NCBI GenBank assembly: GCA_045811525.1
Contig: JBJMTV010000020.1
Span: forward strand, 1 to 64,000
DNA length: 64,000 bases
Direction of reading: 5' to 3'
Source: VAZQ01 sp045811525
GTDB lineage: Bacteria; Pseudomonadota; Alphaproteobacteria; Rhizobiales; Xanthobacteraceae
Part shown: piece after piece, positions 50,464-59,573 of the stretch
How the letters are laid out: each line of letters begins with the position of its first letter
How positions within the stretch are numbered: the first letter of the stretch is position 1
Made by a program: the position numbers and the translations under genes
Notes under the pieces: model-generated
What the model saw: only the letters and a program-made list of their open reading frames with translations
What the model was told of the DNA's origin: nothing
The model's database searches: none

Positions 50464-51738
50464 ATGAGTGCAAACCCACGCCAGAAAGTTCTGCAAAAGG
50501 TCGACGATAACCGCGAGAAGGCGATCAGCTTTCTTCAGCAGATGATCGCGATCCCGAGCGTGACCGGAGATGAAGCGCGGATTCAGCAGTTTCTTGCCGA
50601 CTACATGGCGCGACTCGGGCTCGAGGTCGATATGTGGGAAACCGACTGGGAGGAATTGAAGAAACATCCCGGATACATCAAGGTCGATCGCGGCTATGAG
50701 GGGCGGCCGAACATCGTCGCAACTTTGAAGGGGTCGGGTGGCGGGCGTTCGCTTCTGCTGAACGGGCATACCGATGTCATCCCGGTCGGGGGAGGGGAAG
50801 GTTGGAGTGACGATCCCTGGTCTGCCAAGATCAAGAACGGCCGCATCTACGGGCGCGGCTCGGCCGATATGAAGAGCGGGGTGGCCAGCCATATCATGGC
50901 CGTCGAATCGCTGATTGCGGCAGGACTGAAGCCCAAGGGCGATGTCTACCTTAATGTCGTCATCGACGAGGAGGTCAGCGGTCACGGCACCCTTGATACC
51001 GTCATCCGTGGGTACAAGGCTGATGCCGGGATATCCGGCGAGACCAGCGATCTGGCAGTGCAGCCTGCCTGCATCGGCCGCATCTGGTTTGAGATTGAAA
51101 TCCACGGCAAGCCCGTTGGCATCCAGAAGCGCTACGAGGGCGTAAGCGGAATCGAGCTCGGCAACAAGATCGCGAAGGCGGTGGCGGATCTCGAGGCGAA
51201 ACGCGTCGCCACTGTCACCCACCCATTGTATCCCAATGCGCTCGATTCGCTCCCGTGCATGATCGGCAGCTTCTCAGCTGGCAATTATCCGAGCGCGTTC
51301 CCAGCCACCTGCCTTCTGAAGGGCAGCATCGGTACTGTGCCCGGCGAAGATCATGAAGGCGTTAAGCAGAGCTTGGTTGATCAGGTGGCGCGCGCGGCGG
51401 CCGAGGATCCCTGGATGAAATCCCACCCGCCAAAGGTGCGCTTCGTCGGCTATGACGCCCAGGCATCCGAAATCCCGCGCAATCATCCCATCGTCGACAC
51501 CGTGTGCAAGAACTACAAGGAGATCGCCGGGCGCGAGCCCGAGATCAGCGGCCGCCAAGGAGCCGCCGATACCCGCTTCCTCAATCTCTATGGAAGCACG
51601 CCCACCGTCATATTCGGGCCGGGCTCGACCGCCGTGATGCACTCGAACGATGAATACGTATCGGTCGACGACTATCTGACCGCGATCAAGGTCATGGCGC
51701 TGAGCATCTGCGACTGGTGCGGCGTGGACGACCGCTAG
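50464..51738 (+). CDS. M20-family amidohydrolase/deacylase (ArgE/DapE-like)
   Basis: This 424-residue protein has the M20 metal site LNGHTDVIP (H102, D104), GRGSADMKSG (bridging D135) and the catalytic and ligand pair E169 and E170 in VIDEEVSGHG. The C-terminal ligand His is in AVMHSNDEY. A small dimerisation domain lies about 205-320. Such enzymes cleave N-acyl or N-carbamoyl amino acids and related amides. Within this cluster it would hydrolyse an amide or carbamoyl intermediate. No signal peptide. Specificity is not readable from sequence. Confidence 0.92.
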   Translation: MSANPRQKVLQKVDDNREKAISFLQQMIAIPSVTGDEARIQQFLADYMARLGLEVDMWETDWEELKKHPGYIKVDRGYEGRPNIVATLKGSGGGRSLLLNGHTDVIPVGGGEGWSDDPWSAKIKNGRIYGRGSADMKSGVASHIMAVESLIAAGLKPKGDVYLNVVIDEEVSGHGTLDTVIRGYKADAGISGETSDLAVQPACIGRIWFEIEIHGKPVGIQKRYEGVSGIELGNKIAKAVADLEAKRVATVTHPLYPNALDSLPCMIGSFSAGNYPSAFPATCLLKGSIGTVPGEDHEGVKQSLVDQVARAAAEDPWMKSHPPKVRFVGYDAQASEIPRNHPIVDTVCKNYKEIAGREPEISGRQGAADTRFLNLYGSTPTVIFGPGSTAVMHSNDEYVSVDDYLTAIKVMALSICDWCGVDDR

Positions 51739-51788
51739 CGCTCCCGGATGATGGATTGGCCTCGGACAGCGCACTGGCCCCGAACCAA

Positions 51789-53291
51789 ATGACGAGTCCA
51801 TTTCTCAACCAGCCGGAAGTGGTGGATGGCACGCGGCGAACCGCAGCCATCCGAGCTCTGCGCGCCAGGCAGGTGCGTCTGCCTACTTGGAGCGAGCTCG
51901 CCGACCCGGCCACGATCCCGGCGACCGTCTCGGGCAGTCTCGATTCGATCGGCCCCGATGAAGCCAAGGGCGAGAACCTGTGGCGCGTTCACTGGTTCAA
52001 TGATGCAGACCGCAGGCGGCGGGCCACGCTGCCCGGCCATGTGGTCCTGCCGGAAGCGTTGACCGGAGTGAAGGCGCCGATCGTTGTGCTATTGGGGCGG
52101 CGCTTTCCCATGATCGGCGCGCACAAGGTGCTGGCCGCTTATGCGTGCCTGGTGGCCCGGCTGGTGACGGGCCAGTTCGCGCCCGCACAGGACAGGGCCA
52201 TTTGGCCCTCGACTGGAAACTACTGCCGCGGCGGCGTCGCCATCTCGCGCATTCTCGGTTGTCGCGGCGTGGCCGTGCTGCCGGCGGGCATGAGCCGGGA
52301 GCGGTTCGATTGGCTGCAGGCCTGGGTTTCTGATCCGGCCGATATCATCCGCACGCCGGGCACAGAAAGCAACGTCAAGGAAATCTATGATAAATGCGCC
52401 GAGCTCGCCCGCGATGAGGACAATGTCATCCTCAATCAGTTCTCCGAATTCGCCAATTACCTCATCCATTACCTTTGTACGGGTGCTGCCTTCGAGCGTG
52501 TGTTCTCGCACCTGAACAGCACCAATCCGGAATACCGACTTTCCGCCTTCGTATCGGCGACCGGCTCGGCCGGAACGATCGCGGCCGGGGACTATCTGAA
52601 ACGCCTGCATGGCACAAAGATCGCTGCCGTCGAGGCGATCGAGTGTCCGACCATGCTGTGCAACGGTTATGGCGAGCACAACATCCAGGGCATTGGCGAC
52701 AAGCATATTCCGCTCATTCACAACGTGATGAACACAGACCTGGTGGTCGGCGTCACAGACCGTGCCAGCGATTCTCTCAACCTGCTGTTCGGCGGGAATG
52801 TGGGGCGCAGCTATCTCGCGGCGCGGCGCAACGTCGACCCGGCCGTGCTGAACGCCTTTGACGACATTGGCATCTCCGGACTGGCCAACATCGTTGCCGC
52901 CATCAAGCTCGCCCGGCATCTTGATTTCACCGCGGACGATGTGGTCATGACGGTGGCCACCGATAGCGCCGAGCTCTACGCCAGCGAGCGACAAAACGTT
53001 TTGAAACGGATCTATCCCGACGGTTTCGATGAAGTGAATGCCGGCGAGATCTTCAGCCGATACTTGGAGGGAGTCGTCGATGATCACCTCCTCGAGCTCA
53101 CCCAAGTCGATCGCAAGCGCATCTTCAATCTTGGCTACTATACCTGGGTGGAACAGCAGGGCGTCGCGCTAGACGATTTTGATCGCCGCAGAGACCAGCG
53201 TTTCTGGCGCGGCCTGGTGGACGGCATACCCGACTGGGACCGCCTGATCGATGAATTCAATGCGGAGGTTGGCGCCGCGCGCCCTCATTGA
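51789..53291 (+). CDS. Divergent fold-type II PLP-dependent enzyme (cysteine synthase superfamily)
   Basis: This 500-residue protein starts at the ATG at 51789. The PLP lysine appears to be K113 in IGAHKVLAAYA, with an Asn/Gly binding segment WPSTGNYCRGGVAISRILGC (about 139-158) and a possible glycine loop ATGSAGTIAAGDYL near 258. Typical cysteine synthases are ~310 residues. This one has extra N-terminal (~80) and C-terminal (~90) parts, the latter with an unusual helical end. It could be a lyase or ammonia-lyase acting on an amino-acid-like intermediate. Its neighbours suggest catabolism rather than cysteine synthesis. Confidence 0.85.
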   Translation: MTSPFLNQPEVVDGTRRTAAIRALRARQVRLPTWSELADPATIPATVSGSLDSIGPDEAKGENLWRVHWFNDADRRRRATLPGHVVLPEALTGVKAPIVVLLGRRFPMIGAHKVLAAYACLVARLVTGQFAPAQDRAIWPSTGNYCRGGVAISRILGCRGVAVLPAGMSRERFDWLQAWVSDPADIIRTPGTESNVKEIYDKCAELARDEDNVILNQFSEFANYLIHYLCTGAAFERVFSHLNSTNPEYRLSAFVSATGSAGTIAAGDYLKRLHGTKIAAVEAIECPTMLCNGYGEHNIQGIGDKHIPLIHNVMNTDLVVGVTDRASDSLNLLFGGNVGRSYLAARRNVDPAVLNAFDDIGISGLANIVAAIKLARHLDFTADDVVMTVATDSAELYASERQNVLKRIYPDGFDEVNAGEIFSRYLEGVVDDHLLELTQVDRKRIFNLGYYTWVEQQGVALDDFDRRRDQRFWRGLVDGIPDWDRLIDEFNAEVGAARPH

Positions 53292-53297
53292 ACCCGC

Positions 53298-54266
53298 ATG
53301 GCACTGGGCAAATCACCTCGCACCTATCTGGAGCTACGTGAGAAACTGTCGCGTCGCGACCGCAGCCTGCGCGACAAGGTCATCTCGCTTGAAGAAGCGC
53401 CATCATTCGTGCGCGATGGAGAGTCCGTCGGAATCGGCGGGAGCACGATGTCGCGCACGCCCATGGGCATGATCTGGGCGCTCATCCGCGCGGGACGAAA
53501 GCAGCTCACCTGCTCGCGCAGCATTGTCTCCAGCGACGGCGATCTGCTGTTTGCGTCGGGCGTCTGCGACCACATCGTGACCAGCTGGTTCAGCCAGAGC
53601 ATCCTGTGGGGGGTGTCCAAGGTGATGCGGCACCACGTCGAGAGCGGGAAAGCGCGCTTCGATGAGTGGAGTCACCTGGCCATGGGCATGAGATTGCGCG
53701 CCGGGGCGATGGGCGTTCCCTTCATGCCGATCCGATCGATGCTGGGCTCCGATGTGCGCAAGCAGCGCCCCGAGGCAGTCGAAATGGATTGCCCATTCAC
53801 CGGCGACAAGCTTCTGCTCGTGCCTGCGCTCAACCCCGACGTCGCCTTGATTCACGTCCAGCGTTGCGATGCTTTCGGCAACGCGCAGATCGACGGCCTG
53901 CAATTCATGGACCTGGATTTGGCCATGGCCGCCAACCGAGTGATTCTGACGACCGAGCGGATCGTCTCCAACGATCAGATCCGGCGCGCCCCGGACCAGA
54001 CCAAGATACCCTTCTTCGCAGTGGACGCCGTGGTTGAGTTGCCGTTCGGATGCGCGCCGCACGAATGCTATGGCGTCTACGAGCCGATGATGCGCCACAT
54101 GGAGGCGTATGTGGAGCTCGTGAACAAGGATCCGCTCGAAGGAATGAAGAGCTATCTCGATCGGTTCGTGTATGGACCAAAATCATGGAGCGAGTTTCTC
54201 GCCCTGATCGGGATCGATCAGCTGCTCGTATCGGCGCGGGCAGGAGAGAGCATCTACGATGCATAG
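53298..54266 (+). CDS. CoA-transferase family, subunit A (glutaconate/3-oxoacid or IpdA-like)
   Basis: In this 322-residue protein, VRDGESVGIGGSTMSRTPMGMIWAL (about 38-62) is the nucleotide-loop start of family I CoA-transferase alpha subunits; HVQRCDAFGNAQIDGLQ follows near 195. It overlaps the beta-subunit gene by 8 bp, so they form one complex. In family members, CoA is moved between carboxylic acids. The related IpdAB proteins instead open a ring-CoA thioester. It is longer at the C-terminus than the smallest CoA-transferase subunits. Confidence 0.9.
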   Translation: MALGKSPRTYLELREKLSRRDRSLRDKVISLEEAPSFVRDGESVGIGGSTMSRTPMGMIWALIRAGRKQLTCSRSIVSSDGDLLFASGVCDHIVTSWFSQSILWGVSKVMRHHVESGKARFDEWSHLAMGMRLRAGAMGVPFMPIRSMLGSDVRKQRPEAVEMDCPFTGDKLLLVPALNPDVALIHVQRCDAFGNAQIDGLQFMDLDLAMAANRVILTTERIVSNDQIRRAPDQTKIPFFAVDAVVELPFGCAPHECYGVYEPMMRHMEAYVELVNKDPLEGMKSYLDRFVYGPKSWSEFLALIGIDQLLVSARAGESIYDA

Positions 54267-55029
54267 GCAGCACAGCCATACGGCAGCGGAGCTGCTCACG
54301 ATCTTGAGCGCGCGCCAGCTAAGCGATGGGCAGGTCGTCTTCGCCGGAGTTGGTATCCCTCTTCTGGCCGCCACCCTCGCTCAGCGGCTGCGCTGCCCCG
54401 GCCTGACCATCCTTTTCGAGGGCGGCGTCATCGGCGCGTTCATCGAGCCCGGCAGGCTGCCGCCCTCCACCAACGATCAGCGGTGCACGAAGCGCGCCAA
54501 CATGGTGCTGGGCAGCGCCGAGGTGCTCCTGCTGCTGCAGCGCGGCTACGTTGATGTTGGCTTCATGGGCGGCGCCCAAGTCGACCAATACGGCAACCTG
54601 AACAGCTCATTCATTGGGGATCCGGCGAAACCCAAGACGCGCCTGCCTGGTACTGGCGGCGGCAACGACATCGCCAGCCTGGCGCAGATGATCGTGGCGA
54701 TGAAGCACGAGAAGCGACGCTTCGTCGAGCATGTCGATTTCATCACCAGTCCCGGATATCTGCGCGGTGGCGACACGCGGGCGGCAAGCGGCCTGGTCGC
54801 CGGAGGCATGTTCCGCGTGGTCACCGATCTGGCGGTGTTCGGCTTCGAAGCCAAGACACGACGCATGCAGGTCATGTCGCTCAATCCAGGCGTGAGCCAG
54901 GAGGAGCTGCAAGAGAACACCGGCTTCGCTCTGGACTTCGCCGAGCACCTGGGCGTAACGGAGCCGCCCACGGATCACGAGCTCAACCTCGTGCGCGAGC
55001 TTGATCCAGAGCAGCTTTACACGGGCTGA
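54259..55029 (+). CDS. CoA-transferase family, subunit B
   Basis: In this 256-residue protein, LSDGQVVFAGVGIPLLAATLAQRL is followed by LTILFEGGVIGAFIEPG, where the glutamate in LFEGG lies at the position of the catalytic Glu of family I CoA-transferases (usual motif SENG). VGFMGGAQVDQYGNLNSSFIG and GTGGGNDIASLAQ are also typical. The start overlaps subunit A. Having a Glu at that position favours true CoA transfer over the hydrolase-like IpdB variant, though alignment is needed. Confidence 0.9.
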   Translation: MHRQHSHTAAELLTILSARQLSDGQVVFAGVGIPLLAATLAQRLRCPGLTILFEGGVIGAFIEPGRLPPSTNDQRCTKRANMVLGSAEVLLLLQRGYVDVGFMGGAQVDQYGNLNSSFIGDPAKPKTRLPGTGGGNDIASLAQMIVAMKHEKRRFVEHVDFITSPGYLRGGDTRAASGLVAGGMFRVVTDLAVFGFEAKTRRMQVMSLNPGVSQEELQENTGFALDFAEHLGVTEPPTDHELNLVRELDPEQLYTG

Positions 55030-55176
55030 TGTAGCGAATGAGTTTTCTGGGCTGTCCTTTCACCTTCGAAATTCCCGCGCAAGCGCCGCATGCATGAAGT
55101 TGACAAAGAGTCGAATGTGATCGGCTGTGGCTGCATTCGCGCCTGATGAGCGATAGTGACGCAAGAGGAGTTTGGG

Positions 55177-56133
55177 ATGCCCCGTTTGGATCGCACGTTC
55201 GGCATCGCAGTGCAGAATTTCACCGCATATCCGCAGATGCCGGACGCCAAGGCGCTCGTCGAGTACGGCGTCAGGATGGAGCAGCTCGGTTTTGATTCTG
55301 TTTGGGTGTGGGATCATATCCTCCTCGGTGTGGACCCGAACTTTCCGCTGATCGAGTCCTTGATCCTGCTCACCGCTATTGCCGCGCGGACCACGCGCAT
55401 CAAGCTCGGCACTGGCGTTCTCGTTTTGCCCATGCGCAATCCCGTGATTCTGGCCAAACAGCTGGCGAGCATGGACCAGTTGTCGGATGGCCGCCTGCTC
55501 ATGGGCATGGCGTCGGGCTGGTACCGCCGCGAGTTCAATGCGATTGGCGTACCCTTCGAGCAGCGCGGCAAAATCATGGACGAAAACCTGGACATCCTGA
55601 AGCGCTTCTGGACCGAGGACCTGGTCACCGCCAAATTCCGGAACTACGACATCCCCGCGGGGGTGATGTTTCCAAAGCCGGTGCAGAAGCCGCATCCGCC
55701 GCTCCTGATCGGCGGATATGTGGACCGCGTGCTGCAACGCGCGGCTGTGTCCGGCGACGGCTGGCTGACCTATTTCTACCGACCGGAAAGCTTCGCCAAA
55801 TCCTGGCAAAAAATTCGCGGCTTCGCGCGTGAAGCCGGAAAGGATCCGGATAAGCTCCTCAATGCATCGCAATTGCCGATCTTCGTCGGCAAGCCGCGGC
55901 AGGCGGTGGAAAGCCAAATGATGGAGTGGCTCACCAAGGAATGGGATTTCGCGGCATGGAGCGAATCGACGAAGGAGAGCGCAATCATGGGCACGGTCGA
56001 TGAGTGCGTCGAGCAGCTCAAGGCGCATCTGGCCGTCGGAACGCAAAAACTGATCTTCGTTCCGTACAAATATCAGATGGAGCAGATCGAGACGATTGCC
56101 CGCGAGGTCATTCCGCGCCTGAAGGCGAGCTGA
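55177..56133 (+). CDS. LLM-class flavin-dependent oxidoreductase (luciferase-like)
   Basis: This 318-residue protein starts at the ATG at 55177 after AGAGGAG. A luciferase-like barrel is indicated by EQLGFDSVWVWDHILL (about 40-55), TTRIKLGTGVLVLPMRNPVILAKQLASMDQLSDGRL (about 75-110) and GMASGWYRREFNAIGVPF. Members use FMNH2 or F420 and O2 to oxygenate or desulfonate small molecules. Within the cluster it may hydroxylate or open the substrate ring. No flavin reductase partner is in view. It is separated by 147 bp from the CoA-transferase genes. Confidence 0.92.
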   Translation: MPRLDRTFGIAVQNFTAYPQMPDAKALVEYGVRMEQLGFDSVWVWDHILLGVDPNFPLIESLILLTAIAARTTRIKLGTGVLVLPMRNPVILAKQLASMDQLSDGRLLMGMASGWYRREFNAIGVPFEQRGKIMDENLDILKRFWTEDLVTAKFRNYDIPAGVMFPKPVQKPHPPLLIGGYVDRVLQRAAVSGDGWLTYFYRPESFAKSWQKIRGFAREAGKDPDKLLNASQLPIFVGKPRQAVESQMMEWLTKEWDFAAWSESTKESAIMGTVDECVEQLKAHLAVGTQKLIFVPYKYQMEQIETIAREVIPRLKAS

Positions 56134-56431
56134 CGATGACAGCAAGTGCTCTCATGGGGAGCCTACATTTAAGGCAGCGGCGCCGCGGACAGGAAAAATT
56201 TGCGCGGAGGCGCGTGCTCCGATCGCCAGACATTTCGGCTTGCCGCGCCATTCGCCGCCCGTGCTATCATCGTAACGAGAGCCACTGCGGTGGCAAGGGC
56301 TGGACGAACACCCGCAGTGGGACGACACCGCCCGCGGTCGTCTTGAGAGAGATGACCGGAAAATTCCGAAGGGCATTTCGTACTCAAGCGACGACCGGCT
56401 GCGGCCGGCTTGCAAAACGGAAGGGACGGAC

Positions 56432-57589
56432 ATGAGGCACTACGCTAGCAAGGCCACGCTCGCGGCAATCGTGCTCGCCGCGGGTATCACGACAGGGGGT
56501 GCGCAGGAGAGCATCAAGGTCGGTGTCATTCAGCCGCTGACCGGCGCGTTTGCAGCCTCCGGAAACTATGTGGCGAACGGCGCGAAGATCGCGGCCGACG
56601 AGATCAATGGCAAAGGTGGCGTTCTCGGCAAGAAAATCGAGCTGGTGATCGAGGATAACAAGAGCAATCCGACCGAAGCGGCCGCGGTCGCGGAGAAGCT
56701 CATCGTCCGCGACAAGGTCCCGGTGATGATGGGGGCCTGGGGCTCGGGCTTCACACTCGCGATCATGCCTAAGCTGATGGAATACAAGGTGCCGATGCTG
56801 GTCGAGACCTCGTCAGCCGGCAAGATCACGACATCGGGAAATCCGTACATCTTCCGGATCTCGCCTCCATCCTCCGTCGAAGCAACCGCGTTCGCCAAGA
56901 TCGTGGACGGGCTCAAGATCGGCAAAGCGGACTTCCTCGTCGTGAACAACGATTGGGGCCGCGGCGCTGCGGATGATTTCGGCAAGATGTTCAAAGAGCA
57001 CAACATCAAGGTCGGGCTGGTCGAGACCATGGACCCGCCGGCGCAGGACATGAGCGCGCAGCTCGCCAAGATCAAGGCATCCGATGCCGACACGCTGATC
57101 ATCACCACGGCGGTCGAGCAGCTCACGCTGATCTTCAAGCAGGCTGCTGCGCTCGGCTTGAAGAAGCGGATCATCACCACCGGCGGCTCGCAGAACCCCG
57201 ATCAATTGATCGAGCAGGCCGGCGCCGCGGCAAACGACACGACGCACATCACTTTCTTCACACCGTGGAATCCGAACGTATCGGCCGACCCCGCTATGGC
57301 GAAGGCGTTCATCGAGGAGTGGAAGAAACGAGGGTACCCGTTCGCCGGCCTGACCGAGAGCTTCCGCGGCTATGACGGTATCCGCACGATCGCCGCGGCC
57401 ATCACCAAGGCGGGGAAGGCGGAGCCCGATGCAATCCGCGCCGCCTTCTGGCAGGTCGAGCTGAGCGGGATGAATGGTCGGATCAAGTTCGAGAAAGCCG
57501 GACCCGCTGGGCAGGAAAGCGGTCAGAGCAGCCCGGGCATTTACCTGATCAAGATCGAGAACGGAAAGGTTGTGCTCCCCAACGCCTGA
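56432..57589 (+). CDS. livK: Branched-chain amino acid-type ABC transporter, substrate-binding protein
   Basis: This 385-residue protein has a signal peptide (about 1-23, ending GGAQE). SIKVGVIQPLTGAFAASGNYVANGAKIAADEINGKGG gives the periplasmic-binding type I start, and KIELVIEDNKSNPTEA follows. It is the first gene of a complete Liv-type transporter. Despite the name, such clusters often carry aromatic or amide substrates, and the flanking catabolic genes suggest this one does. The 298-bp gap upstream shows no gene and should hold the promoter; a strong hairpin follows the stop. Confidence 0.92.
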   Translation: MRHYASKATLAAIVLAAGITTGGAQESIKVGVIQPLTGAFAASGNYVANGAKIAADEINGKGGVLGKKIELVIEDNKSNPTEAAAVAEKLIVRDKVPVMMGAWGSGFTLAIMPKLMEYKVPMLVETSSAGKITTSGNPYIFRISPPSSVEATAFAKIVDGLKIGKADFLVVNNDWGRGAADDFGKMFKEHNIKVGLVETMDPPAQDMSAQLAKIKASDADTLIITTAVEQLTLIFKQAAALGLKKRIITTGGSQNPDQLIEQAGAAANDTTHITFFTPWNPNVSADPAMAKAFIEEWKKRGYPFAGLTESFRGYDGIRTIAAAITKAGKAEPDAIRAAFWQVELSGMNGRIKFEKAGPAGQESGQSSPGIYLIKIENGKVVLPNA

Positions 57590-57598
57590 CGCCACAAG

Positions 57599-57623
57599 GC
57601 TCGGGGGGCGCGCCCCCCCGAGC
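57599..57623 (+). terminator. GC-rich hairpin between livK and livH (no T-run)
   Basis: GCTCGGGGGG (57599-57608) pairs perfectly with CCCCCCGAGC (57614-57623) around a 5-base loop, directly after the livK stop. No T-run follows, so full termination is unlikely. Partial read-through or 3' end protection of the abundant binding-protein mRNA is the usual interpretation. Confidence 0.7.
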
Positions 57624-57654
57624 AGGCTGCCGAAAAGCGACGCGTGAGGGGCAC

Positions 57655-58527
57655 GTGGACCAGCTTCTGCAGCACCTCGTCAATGCTGTGATCCTCGGTG
57701 GGACCTACGCCCTTCTCGGCATAGGGCTGACGCTGATCTTCGGCATTATGCGGGTGGTAAATTTCACCCATGGCGAGCTCTATGCATTTGGCGCGTATAC
57801 CGTCTATTTCCTGGCGGCGGCGCTCGGCCTCAATTTCTTTCTCGCGCTTGCAGCTGCCGTCATAGCCGGTGCCTTGCTCGGCGCGTTGCTCGAGATCGCA
57901 CTGCTGCGGCCGCTTCGCAGCACCGACATCGATGTCGTCATGCTGGTGATGATCGGCGCCTGGATCGTCATGCAGAACACCGAGCTTCTGATCTGGGGCG
58001 GTGTCGCCAAGGCAATCGTCACGCCGTTTCCGGACGCGCCGCTGGTGATTGGACCTGTGTCAGTCTCCTGGTTGCGGGTGTTCGTCCTGCTCGTCGCATT
58101 CCTGCTGATTGTTGCCACCTATTTGCTCATCCATCGCACGAAGCTCGGCAAGGCTATGCGGGCGACTTTCCAGGACAGCGACACCGCCGCGCTGATGGGC
58201 ATCAACATTCGCGGCATATACACCGCAACCTTCGCCCTCGGTTCAGCGCTGGCCGCCGCTGCCGGGGCGTTGCTTGGCCCGGTCTTTCTCGTGACGCCAA
58301 CGATGGGCGATCTCGCGTCGCTGAAGGCTTTCGCGATCGTCATTCTCGGCGGTCTCGGCAACATCACCGGCGCGACCATCGGCGGATTCATTCTTGCGTT
58401 CGTCGAGGAGATCGGTGCCGGCTACATCTCATCCGGCTATCGGGATGCGATGGGCTTTCTCATCATTATCGTGGTGCTCTTGTTCAAGCCGACCGGCCTG
58501 TTCGAGCGGGCGGAGCGCGTTGGATGA
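57655..58527 (+). CDS. livH: Liv-type ABC transporter permease
   Basis: This 290-residue permease starts at a GTG at 57655. It opens with GGTYALLGIGLTLIFGIMRVVNFTHGELYAFGAY, the hallmark first two helices of LivH, and carries AFAIVILGGLGNITGATIGGFIL near the end. About eight membrane helices. It overlaps livM by 4 bp and forms the transmembrane channel with it. Confidence 0.95.
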   Translation: MDQLLQHLVNAVILGGTYALLGIGLTLIFGIMRVVNFTHGELYAFGAYTVYFLAAALGLNFFLALAAAVIAGALLGALLEIALLRPLRSTDIDVVMLVMIGAWIVMQNTELLIWGGVAKAIVTPFPDAPLVIGPVSVSWLRVFVLLVAFLLIVATYLLIHRTKLGKAMRATFQDSDTAALMGINIRGIYTATFALGSALAAAAGALLGPVFLVTPTMGDLASLKAFAIVILGGLGNITGATIGGFILAFVEEIGAGYISSGYRDAMGFLIIIVVLLFKPTGLFERAERVG

Positions 58528-59573
58528 ACCGCGTGTTGCGGGCCTTCTGGCTCGTCGTCATGCTCTCCGTTCCGCTGTGGCTGCAGGACCAGTACCTGCT
58601 TCACGTCCTGATCACGACGGGCATTTTCATCATCGCGGCGATGAGTCTCAACCTGCTGCTCGGCTATACCGGACAGCTCAGCCTGGGCCATGTCGCGTTC
58701 TTCGGCATCGGCGCATATGCCAGCGCTTTGACCACGCTCGGTTTCGACGTCGAGCTGTTTCCAGGTTTTCGCGCGGTACACCAGCCCTTGCCCGCCATAA
58801 TCGGATTCTTTGTGGCGATGCTCGTCGCCGGCATGAGTGGCTACGTGATCGGCCGGCTCTCTTTCAAAGTGCGCGGCGCCTACTTCGTGATCGTCACGAT
58901 AAGCTTCGCGGAGGTGACGCGGCTCGTTGCCTTGAATTGGGTGGAGCTGACCCAAGGACCGTTGGCCCTCACCAACATTCCTCCTTATACGCTCGGCATT
59001 TCCGGCATCGGCTTTTACACGCTCTGGAGCAAGACGGCGTATTACTACTTCGTCCTTGCCGTGGGGCTAGTGGCCTATGTCGTGATCAGCCGCCTGGTCG
59101 GCTCGCGCATCGGCCGTGCCATGATCGCGCTCAAGGAAAACGAGACCTTGGCAAGCTCCGTCGGTATCGATGTGACTCATTACCTCGTCCTGGCGGCCGT
59201 CCTTTCCGCAGCGCTGGCTGGCGGCGCCGGCAGCCTGTACGCGCACTACCTCAAGATCATCGATCCGGACATCTTCCTGTTCATCTACACCGTGACCATG
59301 GTCATCATGGTGATCACCGGGGGCAAGGGCACCTTGGCCGGCCCCATCGTCGGCGGACTGATTTTCGGTTTCCTCCCGGTGATCGTCCGCCCGATCGCGG
59401 CACCCGCGGTGCAATGGATCCTGTACGGCGCCCTGATGGTGATGATCGTCTTCGTTCTTCCGCGGGGAATCGTGCCGGCGCTGGATCGATGCTTGGCTCG
59501 CTGGACGCAATCTAGGGACAAGGTGCTCAGCATGGCGGGCTCGGGTAAGCCCAACCTGAGCAAACAACCATAA
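58524..59573 (+). CDS. livM: Liv-type ABC transporter permease
   Basis: This 349-residue membrane protein has AMSLNLLLGYTGQLSLGHVAFFGIGAYASALTT near 35-67, ALKENETLASSVGIDVTHYL (coupling helix) and GGKGTLAGPIVGGLIFGFLP, typical of LivM. The product pairs with LivH. The start overlaps livH (ATGA) and the stop overlaps livG by one base (TAATG), so the operon is tightly coupled. Confidence 0.95.
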   Translation: MNRVLRAFWLVVMLSVPLWLQDQYLLHVLITTGIFIIAAMSLNLLLGYTGQLSLGHVAFFGIGAYASALTTLGFDVELFPGFRAVHQPLPAIIGFFVAMLVAGMSGYVIGRLSFKVRGAYFVIVTISFAEVTRLVALNWVELTQGPLALTNIPPYTLGISGIGFYTLWSKTAYYYFVLAVGLVAYVVISRLVGSRIGRAMIALKENETLASSVGIDVTHYLVLAAVLSAALAGGAGSLYAHYLKIIDPDIFLFIYTVTMVIMVITGGKGTLAGPIVGGLIFGFLPVIVRPIAAPAVQWILYGALMVMIVFVLPRGIVPALDRCLARWTQSRDKVLSMAGSGKPNLSKQP

